In this document: piece by piece, positions 16,781 to 25,884 of the stretch
How positions within the stretch are numbered: the stretch's first letter is position 1
Layout: every line of letters begins with the position of its first letter
Source of the DNA: Spirochaetales bacterium
Lineage (GTDB): Bacteria; Spirochaetota; Spirochaetia; DSM-27196; SLAA01
Length of the DNA stretch: 46,911 nucleotides
Direction of reading: 5' to 3'
Assembly (NCBI GenBank): GCA_007127105.1
Contig: SLAA01000038.1
Span: forward strand, 1 to 46,911
Position numbers and translations under genes: made by a program
The notes under the pieces: generated by a model
What the model was told of the DNA's origin: nothing
The model's input: the letters and a program-made list of their open reading frames with translations, nothing else
Database searches by the model: none

Positions 16781-18023
16781 ACGTGGCAGCCTGCCGGAAG
16801 GTTTCCGGATAGCAGTGTCGAGTCTCCAGTTTGTTCCTGAGGAACGTCCGAGCACCGATCCCTTCAAAATGAACGTGAGTCTCATTCTTGCAGATGAGCC
16901 ATGCAGGAGCTTTGGACTCTCGCTCACAAAGAACCGTATTCCTGGAGCCCCAATCGTGCGAGCACGAGCCTTACTCGGGGGTGAGAGTCTGCAAGGAATC
17001 CTTATCAATAATAGAGTTGCAAATGTCTGCACCGAGACCGGAGTGGAGGACGCGGGAGATATACTTGCTCACCTTGGCGGTGAGCTGGGACTGAACCCCT
17101 CGGTTCTGCTCTCGTCCTCTACCGGAATTATTGGCTGGCGTTTGCCGGTAGAGCCCATGAAGGCCGCTCTTCCGGGGCTGGTGGCTCAGTTAGGACACGA
17201 CTCATTACTCACGGTGGCTGAGTTCATTATGACTACCGACTCCTTTCCAAAACTGCGACGAATAGAACTCGGTGGCGGCAGTATAGTTGGCATTGCGAAA
17301 GGCGCCGGGATGATTGAGCCGAACATGGCGACCATGCTGGCTTTTATCCTGACAGATCTCGATGTCCCACGTGAGCTGCTTAGAGAGGAGCTTGCAGGTG
17401 CTGTCAACGCCAGCTTTAACAGGATCTCGGTGGATGGGGATCAGAGTACCAGCGACATGGTGGTGGCGCTTGCAAGCGGTCGTCGTGAGAAACCGGATCC
17501 CGGCGAGTTTCGCGAGGCCTTAGCGCTCATCTGTCGCCAGCTGGCCGAGGACGTGGTGCGCAACGGCGAAGGAACGCGTCATGTGCTGCGCACAACGGTT
17601 TCCGGGGCTCAGTCCGAGCCACAGGCCGCTGCGGTGGCTAAGGCGGTGGTCAACTCGCCATTGGTCAAGACCGCGCTGTATGGAAACGACCCAAACGTTG
17701 GGCGTATCATTGCTGCGGTCGGAGACTACTGTGGAAATCATGATATTGCGATAGACTCGCACAACGTGCAGCTCTCTATAGGTGAAGAATCTGTGTTCTT
17801 TGCCGGGAGTTTCCACCTGGACAAGGCAAAGGAGCTGCGGCTTTCGCGTTACCTGCAGAGTACCGAGCTCCTGCCGAACAATACAGCCGGGTTGGAGTAT
17901 CCCCCGCATGAAATGTGTGTGGAGATTGCCATAGATCTAGGACTAGGTTCTGCCTCGGCCACGGTATACGGTTCCGATCTGTCGGATGAATACGTACGGA
18001 TCAACGCCGACTACCGAACCTGA
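16728..18023 (+). CDS. argJ: Bifunctional glutamate N-acetyltransferase / ornithine acetyltransferase
   Basis: Arginine biosynthesis enzyme, 431 residues. ArgJ transfers acetyl from N-acetylornithine to glutamate and, in the bifunctional type, can also use acetyl-CoA. The precursor cuts itself before a threonine that becomes the nucleophile, here T202 in KGAGMIEPNMATML, splitting the protein into alpha and beta chains. The oxyanion STGIIG motif is present at about residue 130. The start overlaps the previous gene by 53 bases; ATG at 16734 is an alternative and neither has a strong SD. The N-terminus SLPEGFRIA is typical of the family. No other arg gene is in the window. Confidence 0.93.
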   Translation: MRMQEYSSRQQHRQTLRERGSLPEGFRIAVSSLQFVPEERPSTDPFKMNVSLILADEPCRSFGLSLTKNRIPGAPIVRARALLGGESLQGILINNRVANVCTETGVEDAGDILAHLGGELGLNPSVLLSSSTGIIGWRLPVEPMKAALPGLVAQLGHDSLLTVAEFIMTTDSFPKLRRIELGGGSIVGIAKGAGMIEPNMATMLAFILTDLDVPRELLREELAGAVNASFNRISVDGDQSTSDMVVALASGRREKPDPGEFREALALICRQLAEDVVRNGEGTRHVLRTTVSGAQSEPQAAAVAKAVVNSPLVKTALYGNDPNVGRIIAAVGDYCGNHDIAIDSHNVQLSIGEESVFFAGSFHLDKAKELRLSRYLQSTELLPNNTAGLEYPPHEMCVEIAIDLGLGSASATVYGSDLSDEYVRINADYRT

Positions 18024-18055
18024 GCACGAACACACATCAACAGCAAGGACCGATA

Positions 18056-19054
18056 ATGAGCGACTTTGATACTATTGAACCCAGCGAGTTCGAACACCAG
18101 GTTAAGCGTGCCGGTGATCTGCTTGACCGCACGCGTACCGAGATTGGCAGACGGGTAGTTGGTCAGGGTGAAATGATTCGCGGCATGCTAACCGCTATAC
18201 TTGCGGGTGGACATGTGCTGCTTGAAGGGGTTCCCGGTCTTGCCAAGACACTTGCCGTTAAGACCCTTTCCGAGGCGGTAGATGCGGGTTTCAGACGCAT
18301 ACAGTTCACGCCAGACTTGTTGCCAGCGGACCTCATAGGCACCATGGTGTACCGGCAGCAAACCGGAGAGTTTGTACCGAGAAAGGGCCCCATTTTTTCC
18401 AATATCGTGCTAGCGGACGAGATCAATCGTGCACCCGCAAAGGTGCAGTCTGCAATGCTTGAGGCAATGGAGGAACGACAGGTTACCATTGGTGAGAACA
18501 CCTATCCATTACCGGACCCCTTTTTTGTCATGGCCACCCAGAATCCTATAGAGCAGGAAGGTACCTACCAGCTGCCTGAGGCACAACTTGACCGTTTCAT
18601 CCTGAAGTTGACGGTCGACTATCCGTCTAGTGAGGATGAACTGGCTATTCTCAGACGCGTTGGGATTCCGCACGATATCCCGGTAGAACGTGTTCTCTAC
18701 AAGGCTGACATTCGCAGACTCAAGGAGGTCGCTGCCCAGATTACTATGGATGAGCGGATAGAGGAGTACATTGTAGCGATAGTAACCGGCTCTCGCAGGC
18801 AGGAACGGGCCGTGAACTCCTTTGCTCGTTACATTGAGTTTGGAGCCTCTCCCCGGGCGACAATCTATCTGTATCGTTGTGCCAAGATCAACGCGCTCTT
18901 TGAAGGGCGGAGCTTTGTAATTCCCGAGGACGTTAAGGCGGTGGCAGCGGGGGTACTGCGACACCGGATCATTCTCTCGTATGAGGCCGAGTCCGAGGAA
19001 CTCTCGTCGGACGATCTGATTACCGGATTGTTGCAGTCGGTGCCAGTGCCGTAG
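18056..19054 (+). CDS. MoxR family AAA+ ATPase
   Basis: Chaperone-like AAA+ ATPase, 332 residues, cytoplasmic. It has the MoxR variant Walker A GVPGLAKT, Walker B (IVLADEINRA), sensor 1 (MATQNPIEQEGTYQLPEAQLDRF, the family hallmark) and a C-terminal lid domain. MoxR proteins assist metal insertion or maturation of VWA-domain partners. Here two VWA proteins and a DUF58 protein follow at once, the conserved MoxR-Bat layout. It begins 32 bases after argJ with AAGGA upstream, with no promoter or terminator visible between, so transcription probably continues from upstream. The DUF58 gene starts 7 bases after its stop. Confidence 0.95.
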   Translation: MSDFDTIEPSEFEHQVKRAGDLLDRTRTEIGRRVVGQGEMIRGMLTAILAGGHVLLEGVPGLAKTLAVKTLSEAVDAGFRRIQFTPDLLPADLIGTMVYRQQTGEFVPRKGPIFSNIVLADEINRAPAKVQSAMLEAMEERQVTIGENTYPLPDPFFVMATQNPIEQEGTYQLPEAQLDRFILKLTVDYPSSEDELAILRRVGIPHDIPVERVLYKADIRRLKEVAAQITMDERIEEYIVAIVTGSRRQERAVNSFARYIEFGASPRATIYLYRCAKINALFEGRSFVIPEDVKAVAAGVLRHRIILSYEAESEELSSDDLITGLLQSVPVP

Positions 19055-19061
19055 GTTTTTC

Positions 19062-19958
19062 ATGAAGAATCCCTCTCACTCCGAAGGAGATGCCGCACTC
19101 CTTTTCAAGAAGGTGCGGCGACTCGAACTGATCTCAAACAAGGTTGTTGAGAGCCTGCTTGCGGGCAACTACCGTTCGGTTTTCAAGGGTCCTGGCATTG
19201 AGTTTGATGAGACGCGTGAGTATGTCGAAGGGGACGATGTCCGCCTCATTGACTGGAACGTCAGCTCGCGTCTTGACGGCGTATTTACCAAGACCTTCCG
19301 TGAGGAACGTGAGCTCACCCTGTTCATGATTGTTGATGTTAGTCCTTCGGTGTACGACCTTACGCTTGACAGCGCACGGCGTGAAATCCAGAGTTTGCTT
19401 TTCTCTATTCTTACCTTTGCCGGAGTGCGAAACAACGACCGCATAGGCGGACTGTTCTTTTCCGACCAGGTGGAAGCCTGGGTACCTCCGCGTAAGGGCC
19501 GACGGCATGCGCTGCGTCTCATTCAGGATCTGTTGAGCTTTAAGCCGGTGGGTACTGGATCAAACCTTGAGCAAGCCCTGCGAGGTGCGAACGAAGGACT
19601 ACCGCGTCGTGGAATCTGTGTCATTATTTCTGACTTCAAAACCGCCGGTTTCTACCGAGAGTTGGCGCTTCTTGCTCGCCGGCACGATGTCATTGCGATT
19701 CGTGTAAACGACCCGGTGGAGGACGCCTTCCCTTCCGTGGGGTTGATACAGCTGGAAGATCCGGAAACCGGGAAAACTATTCTGGCACATGGGCGAGGGC
19801 GGGCCTTCCGGCGTCAGTTCAAGGATTTTTGGGAGGTGGATCGAAGAGCGTGGGCGCGCGAATGTGGTCGTCTTGGCGTGGCGGTGCTTGAGATTGGCGT
19901 TGACGAGGATCCGGGAGTTGAGCTGGTGCGCTTCTTTCGACGCAGGAGAAAGAAATGA
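19062..19958 (+). CDS. DUF58 domain protein (MoxR partner)
   Basis: 298 residues, no signal peptide or TM helix. The DUF58 signature lies at about 45-65 (FDETREYVEGDDVRLIDWNVS), followed by a degenerate VWA-like fold (FMIVDVSPSVYDL, about 90-102) that keeps the DxSxS metal-site pattern. DUF58 proteins always accompany MoxR and the Bat VWA proteins, and probably recruit or scaffold them at the membrane. Its stop overlaps the next start by 4 bases (ATGA at 19955-19958), so the pair is translationally coupled. Its exact biochemical function is not known. Confidence 0.93.
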   Translation: MKNPSHSEGDAALLFKKVRRLELISNKVVESLLAGNYRSVFKGPGIEFDETREYVEGDDVRLIDWNVSSRLDGVFTKTFREERELTLFMIVDVSPSVYDLTLDSARREIQSLLFSILTFAGVRNNDRIGGLFFSDQVEAWVPPRKGRRHALRLIQDLLSFKPVGTGSNLEQALRGANEGLPRRGICVIISDFKTAGFYRELALLARRHDVIAIRVNDPVEDAFPSVGLIQLEDPETGKTILAHGRGRAFRRQFKDFWEVDRRAWARECGRLGVAVLEIGVDEDPGVELVRFFRRRRKK

Positions 19959-20920
19959 GCCGCGGATGTAGGCGTTGCATGATCTGCCTTTTCCTGCTCG
20001 TCATGCTGACTTGGCCGAGTGTCCTTGGTTTCGCCGAGAGTTACACCGTGACCGAAAGTGTGGTGCTGCCCTCGGAGTTCTACGTAGGTGACCGAGCCGA
20101 ACTGCGTGTTCGTATCCGCACGGCGAGTAGTGTTGAGCTGATAGTGCCGGTCGCACTGCCGGAAGCCGCCTGGGCGGTGTTCCACGACATGAGGCTCTTT
20201 CCGATAGATGCCCAGCAAACCGAGATTCGGGTTTCCTTCACCGCCTTTCGACCGGGTACGCAAACTCTTCCCTCGGTAGATCTAGGCGGCATCCGCTTGA
20301 GCGGACTAACCGTGCATGTGGCCTCGGTACTTGAGGACGGCCGCACCGAACCGGCTCCGCTCCAAGCACCTATGCTGCTGCCGACAACGCGACTGCGACT
20401 CGCTGGCTTTGTAGCATTGATCATTGTTGGGCCATTGCTTCTCTGGATGCTGCTTCGCCTTGGGCGTGGTCAGATCTCGACCCTGGTTGCACGATACAGG
20501 CGGGCACAACCATACCGGCGTTTGCGGAAGTCGCTCAATCGGCTGGAGTCGAGTGTGGATGAGCTTGACGCTCGGAGCTTCTACATCGTTTTTCTTGAAG
20601 ATATCAGGCGCTACTTCACACAACGATTGGGACGCGACCTTATGTCGGCTACGAGTGTAGAGATCATTCACTATATCTCAGATATCGACGCCCGCGGATC
20701 AGATTTGATTGCAGAGGTGTTTCGGACCGGTGACCTGGTTAAGTTTGCCGGACGGTCGTCCAGTCCTGAACAACGCCGAAAACACCTGGATGGAGTGGCT
20801 CAGGTAGTGGCCGAGCTAGAGTCTTCACCGACTGGCCGCAGTGGCGTTGGTGGACAACGAGGGGGAGGAGCAGGCGGAAGAAAAGGTGTTCGAGGGGGGT
20901 CGCAACGTGTGGGTGCTTGA
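19955..20920 (+). CDS. BatD-like / DUF4381-like membrane protein
   Basis: 321 residues. A signal peptide (about 1-27) precedes a periplasmic beta-rich region of about 100 residues. One TM helix (about 149-168) and a cytoplasmic helical domain follow (VDELDARSFYIVFLEDIRRYFTQRLG). The cytoplasmic part resembles the DUF4381 proteins found in MoxR/VWA operons, where it sits between DUF58 and the first VWA gene. The extreme C-terminus is a low-complexity Gly/Arg tail. It overlaps the next gene by 14 bases if that starts at GTG 20907. The family assignment rests on position and layout rather than a strong motif. Confidence 0.8.
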   Translation: MSRGCRRCMICLFLLVMLTWPSVLGFAESYTVTESVVLPSEFYVGDRAELRVRIRTASSVELIVPVALPEAAWAVFHDMRLFPIDAQQTEIRVSFTAFRPGTQTLPSVDLGGIRLSGLTVHVASVLEDGRTEPAPLQAPMLLPTTRLRLAGFVALIIVGPLLLWMLLRLGRGQISTLVARYRRAQPYRRLRKSLNRLESSVDELDARSFYIVFLEDIRRYFTQRLGRDLMSATSVEIIHYISDIDARGSDLIAEVFRTGDLVKFAGRSSSPEQRRKHLDGVAQVVAELESSPTGRSGVGGQRGGGAGGRKGVRGGSQRVGA

Positions 20921-21908
20921 ACAACCGGTTGCGCTGCTGCTGTTGGCATTTGTGCCCCTTGTCATGTACTTGCGACATGGAGCGCCGAACCGGGGAGGCA
21001 GACTGCGGTTTCCTATATCGGTATGGGGAGGACGACACTTCGTTCCACGCGTCTGGAGTGTGGCATTTCTGTATCGACTCTCTATTCTTGCATTCTGGCT
21101 GGGTGTGGTGATATGCATTGTTGCCTTGTCTTCTCCGGCGAGGGTCTACCGGGAGCGAATTAACCTTACCCGTGGCATGGATATTGTGTTTGTGCTGGAT
21201 GAGTCTCCAACAATGGCAGCCATGGACTTTGCGCCCTACAGCCGGTTTGAAGCTGCCAAAAGAATTATTCGGCGCTTTGTGCGTGGCCGCGAGAATGATG
21301 CAATTGGGTTAGTCAGCTTCGCGCGTGACGCTGCTTTACGGGTTCCTCCAACCGTAGATCATCAGCATCTGCTTAAGGAACTAGATCAGCTCTCAATTAT
21401 GGAACTTGGGGACGGCACCGCAATTGGTTTGGGCATTGCCTTGGGAGCCTTGCATCTACAGTCGAGCAGCGCTGAACAACGAGTGCTTGTTCTCTTGACC
21501 GACGGAAAAAATAATGTAGCCGAAATACTGCCAGGTGTTGCGGCCCGTGTAGCCCGGGATCTCGGGGTGCGCGTCCATACCGTGGGAATTGGCTCGCCGG
21601 GAGAAATCCCTATTGAGTTCACCGATCCGCATACCGGTCGAAGCTACAGGGGCATCGTGACCGATGCTTATGAAGCCGATGCCCTGCGGGATCTGGCGGA
21701 GATTACGGGCGGAAACTTCTTTGAGGCAGCAAGTCTTGGTTCGCTTGAAGCGATCTTTCAGACGCTCGATACCGTGGAGACGGTTGAACGGCGGGCACGG
21801 GTGGAGGTACGCACCGAAAGTCTGTCCAGGCACTTCATCTTCCTTGGCTTCATGCTCATCATCTTTGACTTTGTGACGCGACGAGTGCTGTTGAGGGAGC
21901 GCTTATGA
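20907..21908 (+). CDS. batA: VWA domain membrane protein (BatA-like)
   Basis: 333 residues with two N-terminal TM helices (about 3-22 and 53-75), a periplasmic or cytoplasmic VWA domain (about 90-280) and a C-terminal TM helix (about 310-330): the BatA layout. The metal-ion-dependent adhesion site reads D98-x-S100-x-T102 rather than the usual DxSxS, and LLTDGKNN supplies the later aspartate. GTG at 20907 was chosen because a GAGGGGGG tract lies 7 bases upstream and the protein then starts at the hydrophobic helix. GTG at 20841 lacks an SD. Bat proteins were linked to aerotolerance in Bacteroides and to stress survival in Leptospira. The mechanism is unsettled. Confidence 0.9.
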   Translation: MWVLEQPVALLLLAFVPLVMYLRHGAPNRGGRLRFPISVWGGRHFVPRVWSVAFLYRLSILAFWLGVVICIVALSSPARVYRERINLTRGMDIVFVLDESPTMAAMDFAPYSRFEAAKRIIRRFVRGRENDAIGLVSFARDAALRVPPTVDHQHLLKELDQLSIMELGDGTAIGLGIALGALHLQSSSAEQRVLVLLTDGKNNVAEILPGVAARVARDLGVRVHTVGIGSPGEIPIEFTDPHTGRSYRGIVTDAYEADALRDLAEITGGNFFEAASLGSLEAIFQTLDTVETVERRARVEVRTESLSRHFIFLGFMLIIFDFVTRRVLLRERL

Positions 21909-22894
21909 CCGTGACTCATCCCGAAGTATTTCATCTCTTGGCGTTTCTCCCAGTTGTGGTTCTCGTGCTGGTGCTAAACTACCGGGCCGGTTGTAAGGAT
22001 ACAACCCGACTGATAGGGAGTCTGCATGAGACGACCGTGAGAAATCTCTTCTTGATCAAAAGCTTCTTTGGCGGCCTCAGTTTCGTTGCCTTCTATGTCT
22101 TGCTGGTTGCCTCTTTGGCAGGGATCAGCTGGGGTCTGACGACCGTGAGAGAGGACAGGAGCGGGCTCGATGTCGTATTCGCGGTCGATGTATCACTTTC
22201 AATGCTGGTGGAAGACGCCCAGCCGTCGCGGCTCGCGCGCAGCGGTGACCTCATGCGAGCCGTGGTGCAGGATCTGGACGGAGCACGTTTTGGCGTGGTG
22301 GCTTTTACCGGCAGCGCAACCCGTTTACTCCCACTTACCGAGGACAATGCGGCAATAGAGTCCACCTTGAACCTCATGGGCCCGGAGTTGCTCAGCACAC
22401 CCGGTACAGACCTTGAACGCGCGCTCACCACGGCGCTTGCGTCCTTCCCAGCCGACTCCGATCGACACCGTGCAGTCGTCGTCTTCTCAGATGGCGAGGC
22501 GCATAGTGGGGATGAAACCGGGCCAGCTCGTGAGGCTGCCGAGCGTGGGATTGGGGTGTTTACGGTGACGGTAGGGACTCCGGAGGGCGGTCCGGTGTCG
22601 CTGCGGGATGGTGGACGAGCCTTTGATCGAGACGGGAATCCGGTGCACAGTCGAGCAGAACCAGCCAGAATGCGACGAATCGCCGAAATTGCCGGGGGAG
22701 TTCATTTAGATGCATCCGAGGCCGGAGTTTTTTCACGCCTTCCCGATGCCTTGTCCGAGTTCGAGGGTAGACGCGACAGCGAAGGATTTCGTACGGTTCC
22801 TGTTGAACGTTACGGGTTTTTTCTTGGATGGGCCTTGGTCATGTTAGCTATCCACGTACTTGTGCGATCTCTGAGATGGAGGAGGTGGTTTTGA
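21905..22894 (+). CDS. batB: VWA domain membrane protein (BatB-like)
   Basis: 329 residues, paralogous to the preceding gene with the same TM-TM-VWA-TM layout. Its metal site is canonical: D95-V-S97-L-S99 (FAVDVSLSML), with VVFSDGEAHSG providing the later aspartate. The start overlaps the previous stop as ATGA (21905-21908). BatA and BatB are thought to form a membrane complex; having one variant and one intact metal site may divide their ligand binding. Coupled to the TPR lipoprotein gene through a TTGA overlap. Confidence 0.92.
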   Translation: MTVTHPEVFHLLAFLPVVVLVLVLNYRAGCKDTTRLIGSLHETTVRNLFLIKSFFGGLSFVAFYVLLVASLAGISWGLTTVREDRSGLDVVFAVDVSLSMLVEDAQPSRLARSGDLMRAVVQDLDGARFGVVAFTGSATRLLPLTEDNAAIESTLNLMGPELLSTPGTDLERALTTALASFPADSDRHRAVVVFSDGEAHSGDETGPAREAAERGIGVFTVTVGTPEGGPVSLRDGGRAFDRDGNPVHSRAEPARMRRIAEIAGGVHLDASEAGVFSRLPDALSEFEGRRDSEGFRTVPVERYGFFLGWALVMLAIHVLVRSLRWRRWF

Positions 22895-23478
22895 AAATGT
22901 ATCGGACACCTTTTCTGTTGCTGCTAGTGGCGCTGAGCGGATGCGGATTTGGGGATCCGCATCTTACCGTATTGCGAGGCAATTTAAGCTTTGAGCGCGG
23001 GGAGTTCCAGGACTCAATCGTTCGATATCTGGATGCACTGGAAGCCGATATAGAGTTTGAGAGTCATGTCTTGTACAACTTGGGGACCGTGTATCATGCG
23101 GTGGCTGAGAACGAGGCCGCCGTCGAGGCCTGGGATCTTGCTGGTGCCAATGCTCCACCGGATGTGCTCTTTGCTTTGCATCACAACAGAGGAAGCCTCT
23201 ACTATCGGCAAGGTCGTTACGCCGAGGCCTACGAGCAGTTTCGGCGAGCTCTCATGATCGAGCCCTCCTCCATGGGGTCCAAGATTAACCTGGAGCTTGC
23301 GCTGCAGCGCGTACAGGCGGCGGAGTCTGCCCCAGCAACCCGTAGTGGTGGTGCTGGCGCAAACGGCGCAGTTTCGGATGAAGCACGGCGCGTGTTGGAG
23401 TACATGCGCCGAAAGGAGACGGGACAGTGGCGGGCAACCGATACGCAGGAACCCCGAGACGTCGAACGCTACTGGTAG
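22891..23478 (+). CDS. batC: TPR-repeat lipoprotein (BatC-like)
   Basis: 195 residues. A short lipoprotein signal ends in LSGC (Cys at about 19), then about three tetratricopeptide-type helical pairs (about 25-145), each with the spacing of an A/Y..G..Y.A pattern. A charged tail follows. TTG at 22891 was chosen because it overlaps the batB TGA as TTGA and has GGAGG 5 bases upstream. ATG at 22897 is two codons in and 11 bases from that SD. The longer frame from 22828 lies inside batB. TPR proteins of Bat operons mediate protein contacts, and this one should sit in the periplasm, lipid-anchored. Confidence 0.88.
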   Translation: MKMYRTPFLLLLVALSGCGFGDPHLTVLRGNLSFERGEFQDSIVRYLDALEADIEFESHVLYNLGTVYHAVAENEAAVEAWDLAGANAPPDVLFALHHNRGSLYYRQGRYAEAYEQFRRALMIEPSSMGSKINLELALQRVQAAESAPATRSGGAGANGAVSDEARRVLEYMRRKETGQWRATDTQEPRDVERYW

Positions 23479-25478
23479 TATGCGGGCTGCTTCTCGCCGT
23501 CTCGTTACGAGCAGTCGGCGACGAACGCGTCCAACCCATAGTTCCAGGCGATCCGGTATCTGTCGGTGACGACTTCCTGCTGGAGTTGGAGTTCACCTAT
23601 CCGGGCGGGAATGAGCAACCCGAGCTATCTGCACCCGAGTACCCACCGCAGGTCACCAGCTCCGGCGAAGCAACAATAGAAGTCTCCTCTCGTCTGTCGG
23701 GCGCCTTTGGCGACGGGCGTCAAGTGCGGGTGAGGGTACCCTTACGTGCCGCATCCGCCGGGCGTGCGATCATTGAAGAGTTCAGCCTTGATTTTGGCGG
23801 GGATGTGGTACGGACAAAGCCGGTGCTGATTGAGGTGCGCCCAAGAGGTGGTGGGGAGATCCCGTTCGACTTAGTGTGGCATGTGGAGCTTGAGTCGCTG
23901 TACGTGGGGCAGACCATTCCCGTTTCGCTTGAAATGCGCAATCTTCGTGAAGCTGCCTTTCCGGACGACCTCCAGGTGAGCGAGCCGAACAACGCTGAGT
24001 TCGTGTCGGTGCCTGGACTGGGAGGCATACAGCGAAAAAGCATTGGTGATGTTACCCTCCTGACTATCCCGGCCGCAGCGTATCTGCTGACGCCCACCGC
24101 TCCGGGTGAGCTAACACTGCCTCAGGCTCAACTACGCGCGGGCGGAATGACCCGAACTGCCGCACCACGCAGTTTTACGGTGCAGGAACTCCCCGAAGAG
24201 GTGCGTGGCACTGGTGCATATGGGCAGTTTGACTACACCTTTGAACTTGATCCTCCGGCGCTCGTAGAAGGCAGTTCTGCTACTCTATTTGTTCGGCTGC
24301 ATGGCGAAGGGAATTTTGATCAGCTGCAACTGCCCTCTTTTCAGTCGCACGAGTTTATTGTGGCTGGTGAAGGAGTACGCAGACGCGTTGAACCCTCGGC
24401 AGGTGGGTACCAGGGGAGTATTGAGGCCCGTTACCGAATCACCCCACGGAGGGCCGGAACCATTGAGCTACGAGTTCCGCCCTTTGTCTGGTTTGATTCG
24501 GCGGAACAACGAGTGGCACGTATCGTGCCTTCACCAATCCGCTTGGATGTTGAGGCTCGTACGGATACGGCGCGGGCTCATGAGGAACTCGCCGAACGCA
24601 GACCACTAACTGTTGAAGAGATCGAGCGCATGCAACCGGCGAACTGGTATAGGCAGCCGAGTTCATACCTCTCACTCATTCCGGGCATGGTTGTGCTGGT
24701 TCTGGGGATGGTGGTTCGTAGACGGCGTGCCGCTGCAGGCTCAACCGCGCTGCTGGTAGGCCTCTTTGTCTTGACTAGTCTTCTTGGCGCATCTGCACCA
24801 CCCTTAACTCCGGACAACAGAGTCGCGCAAGCGGTAGAGGCTCATACGCAAGGAGATTACCTCGAGGCATTGAACATCTATGGTGAACTCATGACCGAGT
24901 GGCAGGAAAGCCCTGGACTGTGGTATAACGCAGGACTTGCCTATTTGGGTGCCGGGCGAAGCGCCGAGGCGGTCTATTCGCTGAGGCGTTCGGTTATGCT
25001 TGATCCTGGTCTTTCGACCTTACGTAACGAGCTTAACTCGGTGGAGGCTGAGCTTGAACTTGATAGGCAGTTAGAGCTTCCCTTTGTGTATCATCCTGAC
25101 CTTTTCTTTCTGCTGATGATCGTGGCGTTGAGTGCGGCGGCCGTTCTTGGGGGGCTTTCGGCGCTACGAGGCGGCGCCATAATTGGAATAGTCCTCCTGT
25201 GTTTTTGTGGCATTCTGAGTCTTGGGGCTATGGTGTACTCAGCCCAAGTTCTCGAGCACCCGGTGACCGTTGTTGGGAGCGAAGGCGTGAGCATGAGGCG
25301 CATTCCGGATCACGAGGCCGGAGCATGGTTACAGCTTCGTGCCGGGTCAGCGGTTGACGCCTCGGTGAGGCACGGTGATTTCGTGCTGATCAGGACCGGT
25401 GACCGCGTTGAGGGTTGGGTTGAAGCAGACTCCCTCATAGGTACTGGCGGCTTTACGGTAAGTGGCAATGGCAGATAA
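23427..25478 (+). CDS. BatD-type protein fused to TPR and SH3-like domains (BatD-BatE fusion)
   Basis: 683 residues in several parts. A signal peptide (about 1-32) precedes a BatD 'oxygen tolerance' beta-sandwich region (about 35-375). Two TM helices follow (about 413-430 and 440-457), then a TPR unit (about 465-545: ALNIYGELMTEW...LWYNAGLAYLGAGRSAEAVYSL), two more TM helices (about 560-606) and a C-terminal SH3-like segment (about 610-675). In Bacteroides and Leptospira the BatD and BatE (TPR/SH3) parts are usually separate genes, so this looks like a fusion. GTG at 23427 has AAGGAG 9 bases upstream and overlaps batC by 52 bases. It is the last Bat gene before smr. Confidence 0.88.
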   Translation: MAGNRYAGTPRRRTLLVVCGLLLAVSLRAVGDERVQPIVPGDPVSVGDDFLLELEFTYPGGNEQPELSAPEYPPQVTSSGEATIEVSSRLSGAFGDGRQVRVRVPLRAASAGRAIIEEFSLDFGGDVVRTKPVLIEVRPRGGGEIPFDLVWHVELESLYVGQTIPVSLEMRNLREAAFPDDLQVSEPNNAEFVSVPGLGGIQRKSIGDVTLLTIPAAAYLLTPTAPGELTLPQAQLRAGGMTRTAAPRSFTVQELPEEVRGTGAYGQFDYTFELDPPALVEGSSATLFVRLHGEGNFDQLQLPSFQSHEFIVAGEGVRRRVEPSAGGYQGSIEARYRITPRRAGTIELRVPPFVWFDSAEQRVARIVPSPIRLDVEARTDTARAHEELAERRPLTVEEIERMQPANWYRQPSSYLSLIPGMVVLVLGMVVRRRRAAAGSTALLVGLFVLTSLLGASAPPLTPDNRVAQAVEAHTQGDYLEALNIYGELMTEWQESPGLWYNAGLAYLGAGRSAEAVYSLRRSVMLDPGLSTLRNELNSVEAELELDRQLELPFVYHPDLFFLLMIVALSAAAVLGGLSALRGGAIIGIVLLCFCGILSLGAMVYSAQVLEHPVTVVGSEGVSMRRIPDHEAGAWLQLRAGSAVDASVRHGDFVLIRTGDRVEGWVEADSLIGTGGFTVSGNGR

Positions 25479-25884
25479 CTCACGAACAGGCGACTCAAGC
25501 CGTCTTGAATGGTCACAATGGCTTGATACCTACCCGCCGCCCGACGGCACAAAAGATGAGATCCCGGCCGAGGCTGCATTGCGCAAACAGGAACAACGCC
25601 TTGCCAAACGAAGGCTCCCTATAGACGACGAGCTTGACCTTCATGGTTGCACCGTCGACGAGGCGCTCCATCGTACCCGCCGGTTCATTGAGACGTCACA
25701 TTCGCGAGGTTTGCGCAAGGTGCTGGTCATACACGGAAAAGGGAATCACAACAACGGTGAGTCCCTTCTTCGTGCTCCGGTACGAAGCTTGCTTGCCGCA
25801 CACCCAGGAGTGGGTGAGACCGGCACCCCGGGGCGCGACAACGGGGGAGACGGGGCTGTGTGGGCTATACTTCGGTATAGATAA
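25468..25884 (+). CDS. Smr domain protein
   Basis: 138 residues with an N-terminal charged linker and a C-terminal small MutS-related (Smr) domain, showing the LDLHG motif (about 56-60) and HGKG loop (about 90-93). Smr domains are nucleases or ribosome-associated mRNA-cleaving modules, as in the stand-alone SmrA/SmrB proteins of proteobacteria; SmrB cuts mRNA at collided ribosomes. ATG at 25468 overlaps the fusion gene by 11 bases; GTG at 25462 is an equal alternative. It ends the long plus-strand run and abuts the infA stop with no base between. Confidence 0.88.
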   Translation: MADNSRTGDSSRLEWSQWLDTYPPPDGTKDEIPAEAALRKQEQRLAKRRLPIDDELDLHGCTVDEALHRTRRFIETSHSRGLRKVLVIHGKGNHNNGESLLRAPVRSLLAAHPGVGETGTPGRDNGGDGAVWAILRYR

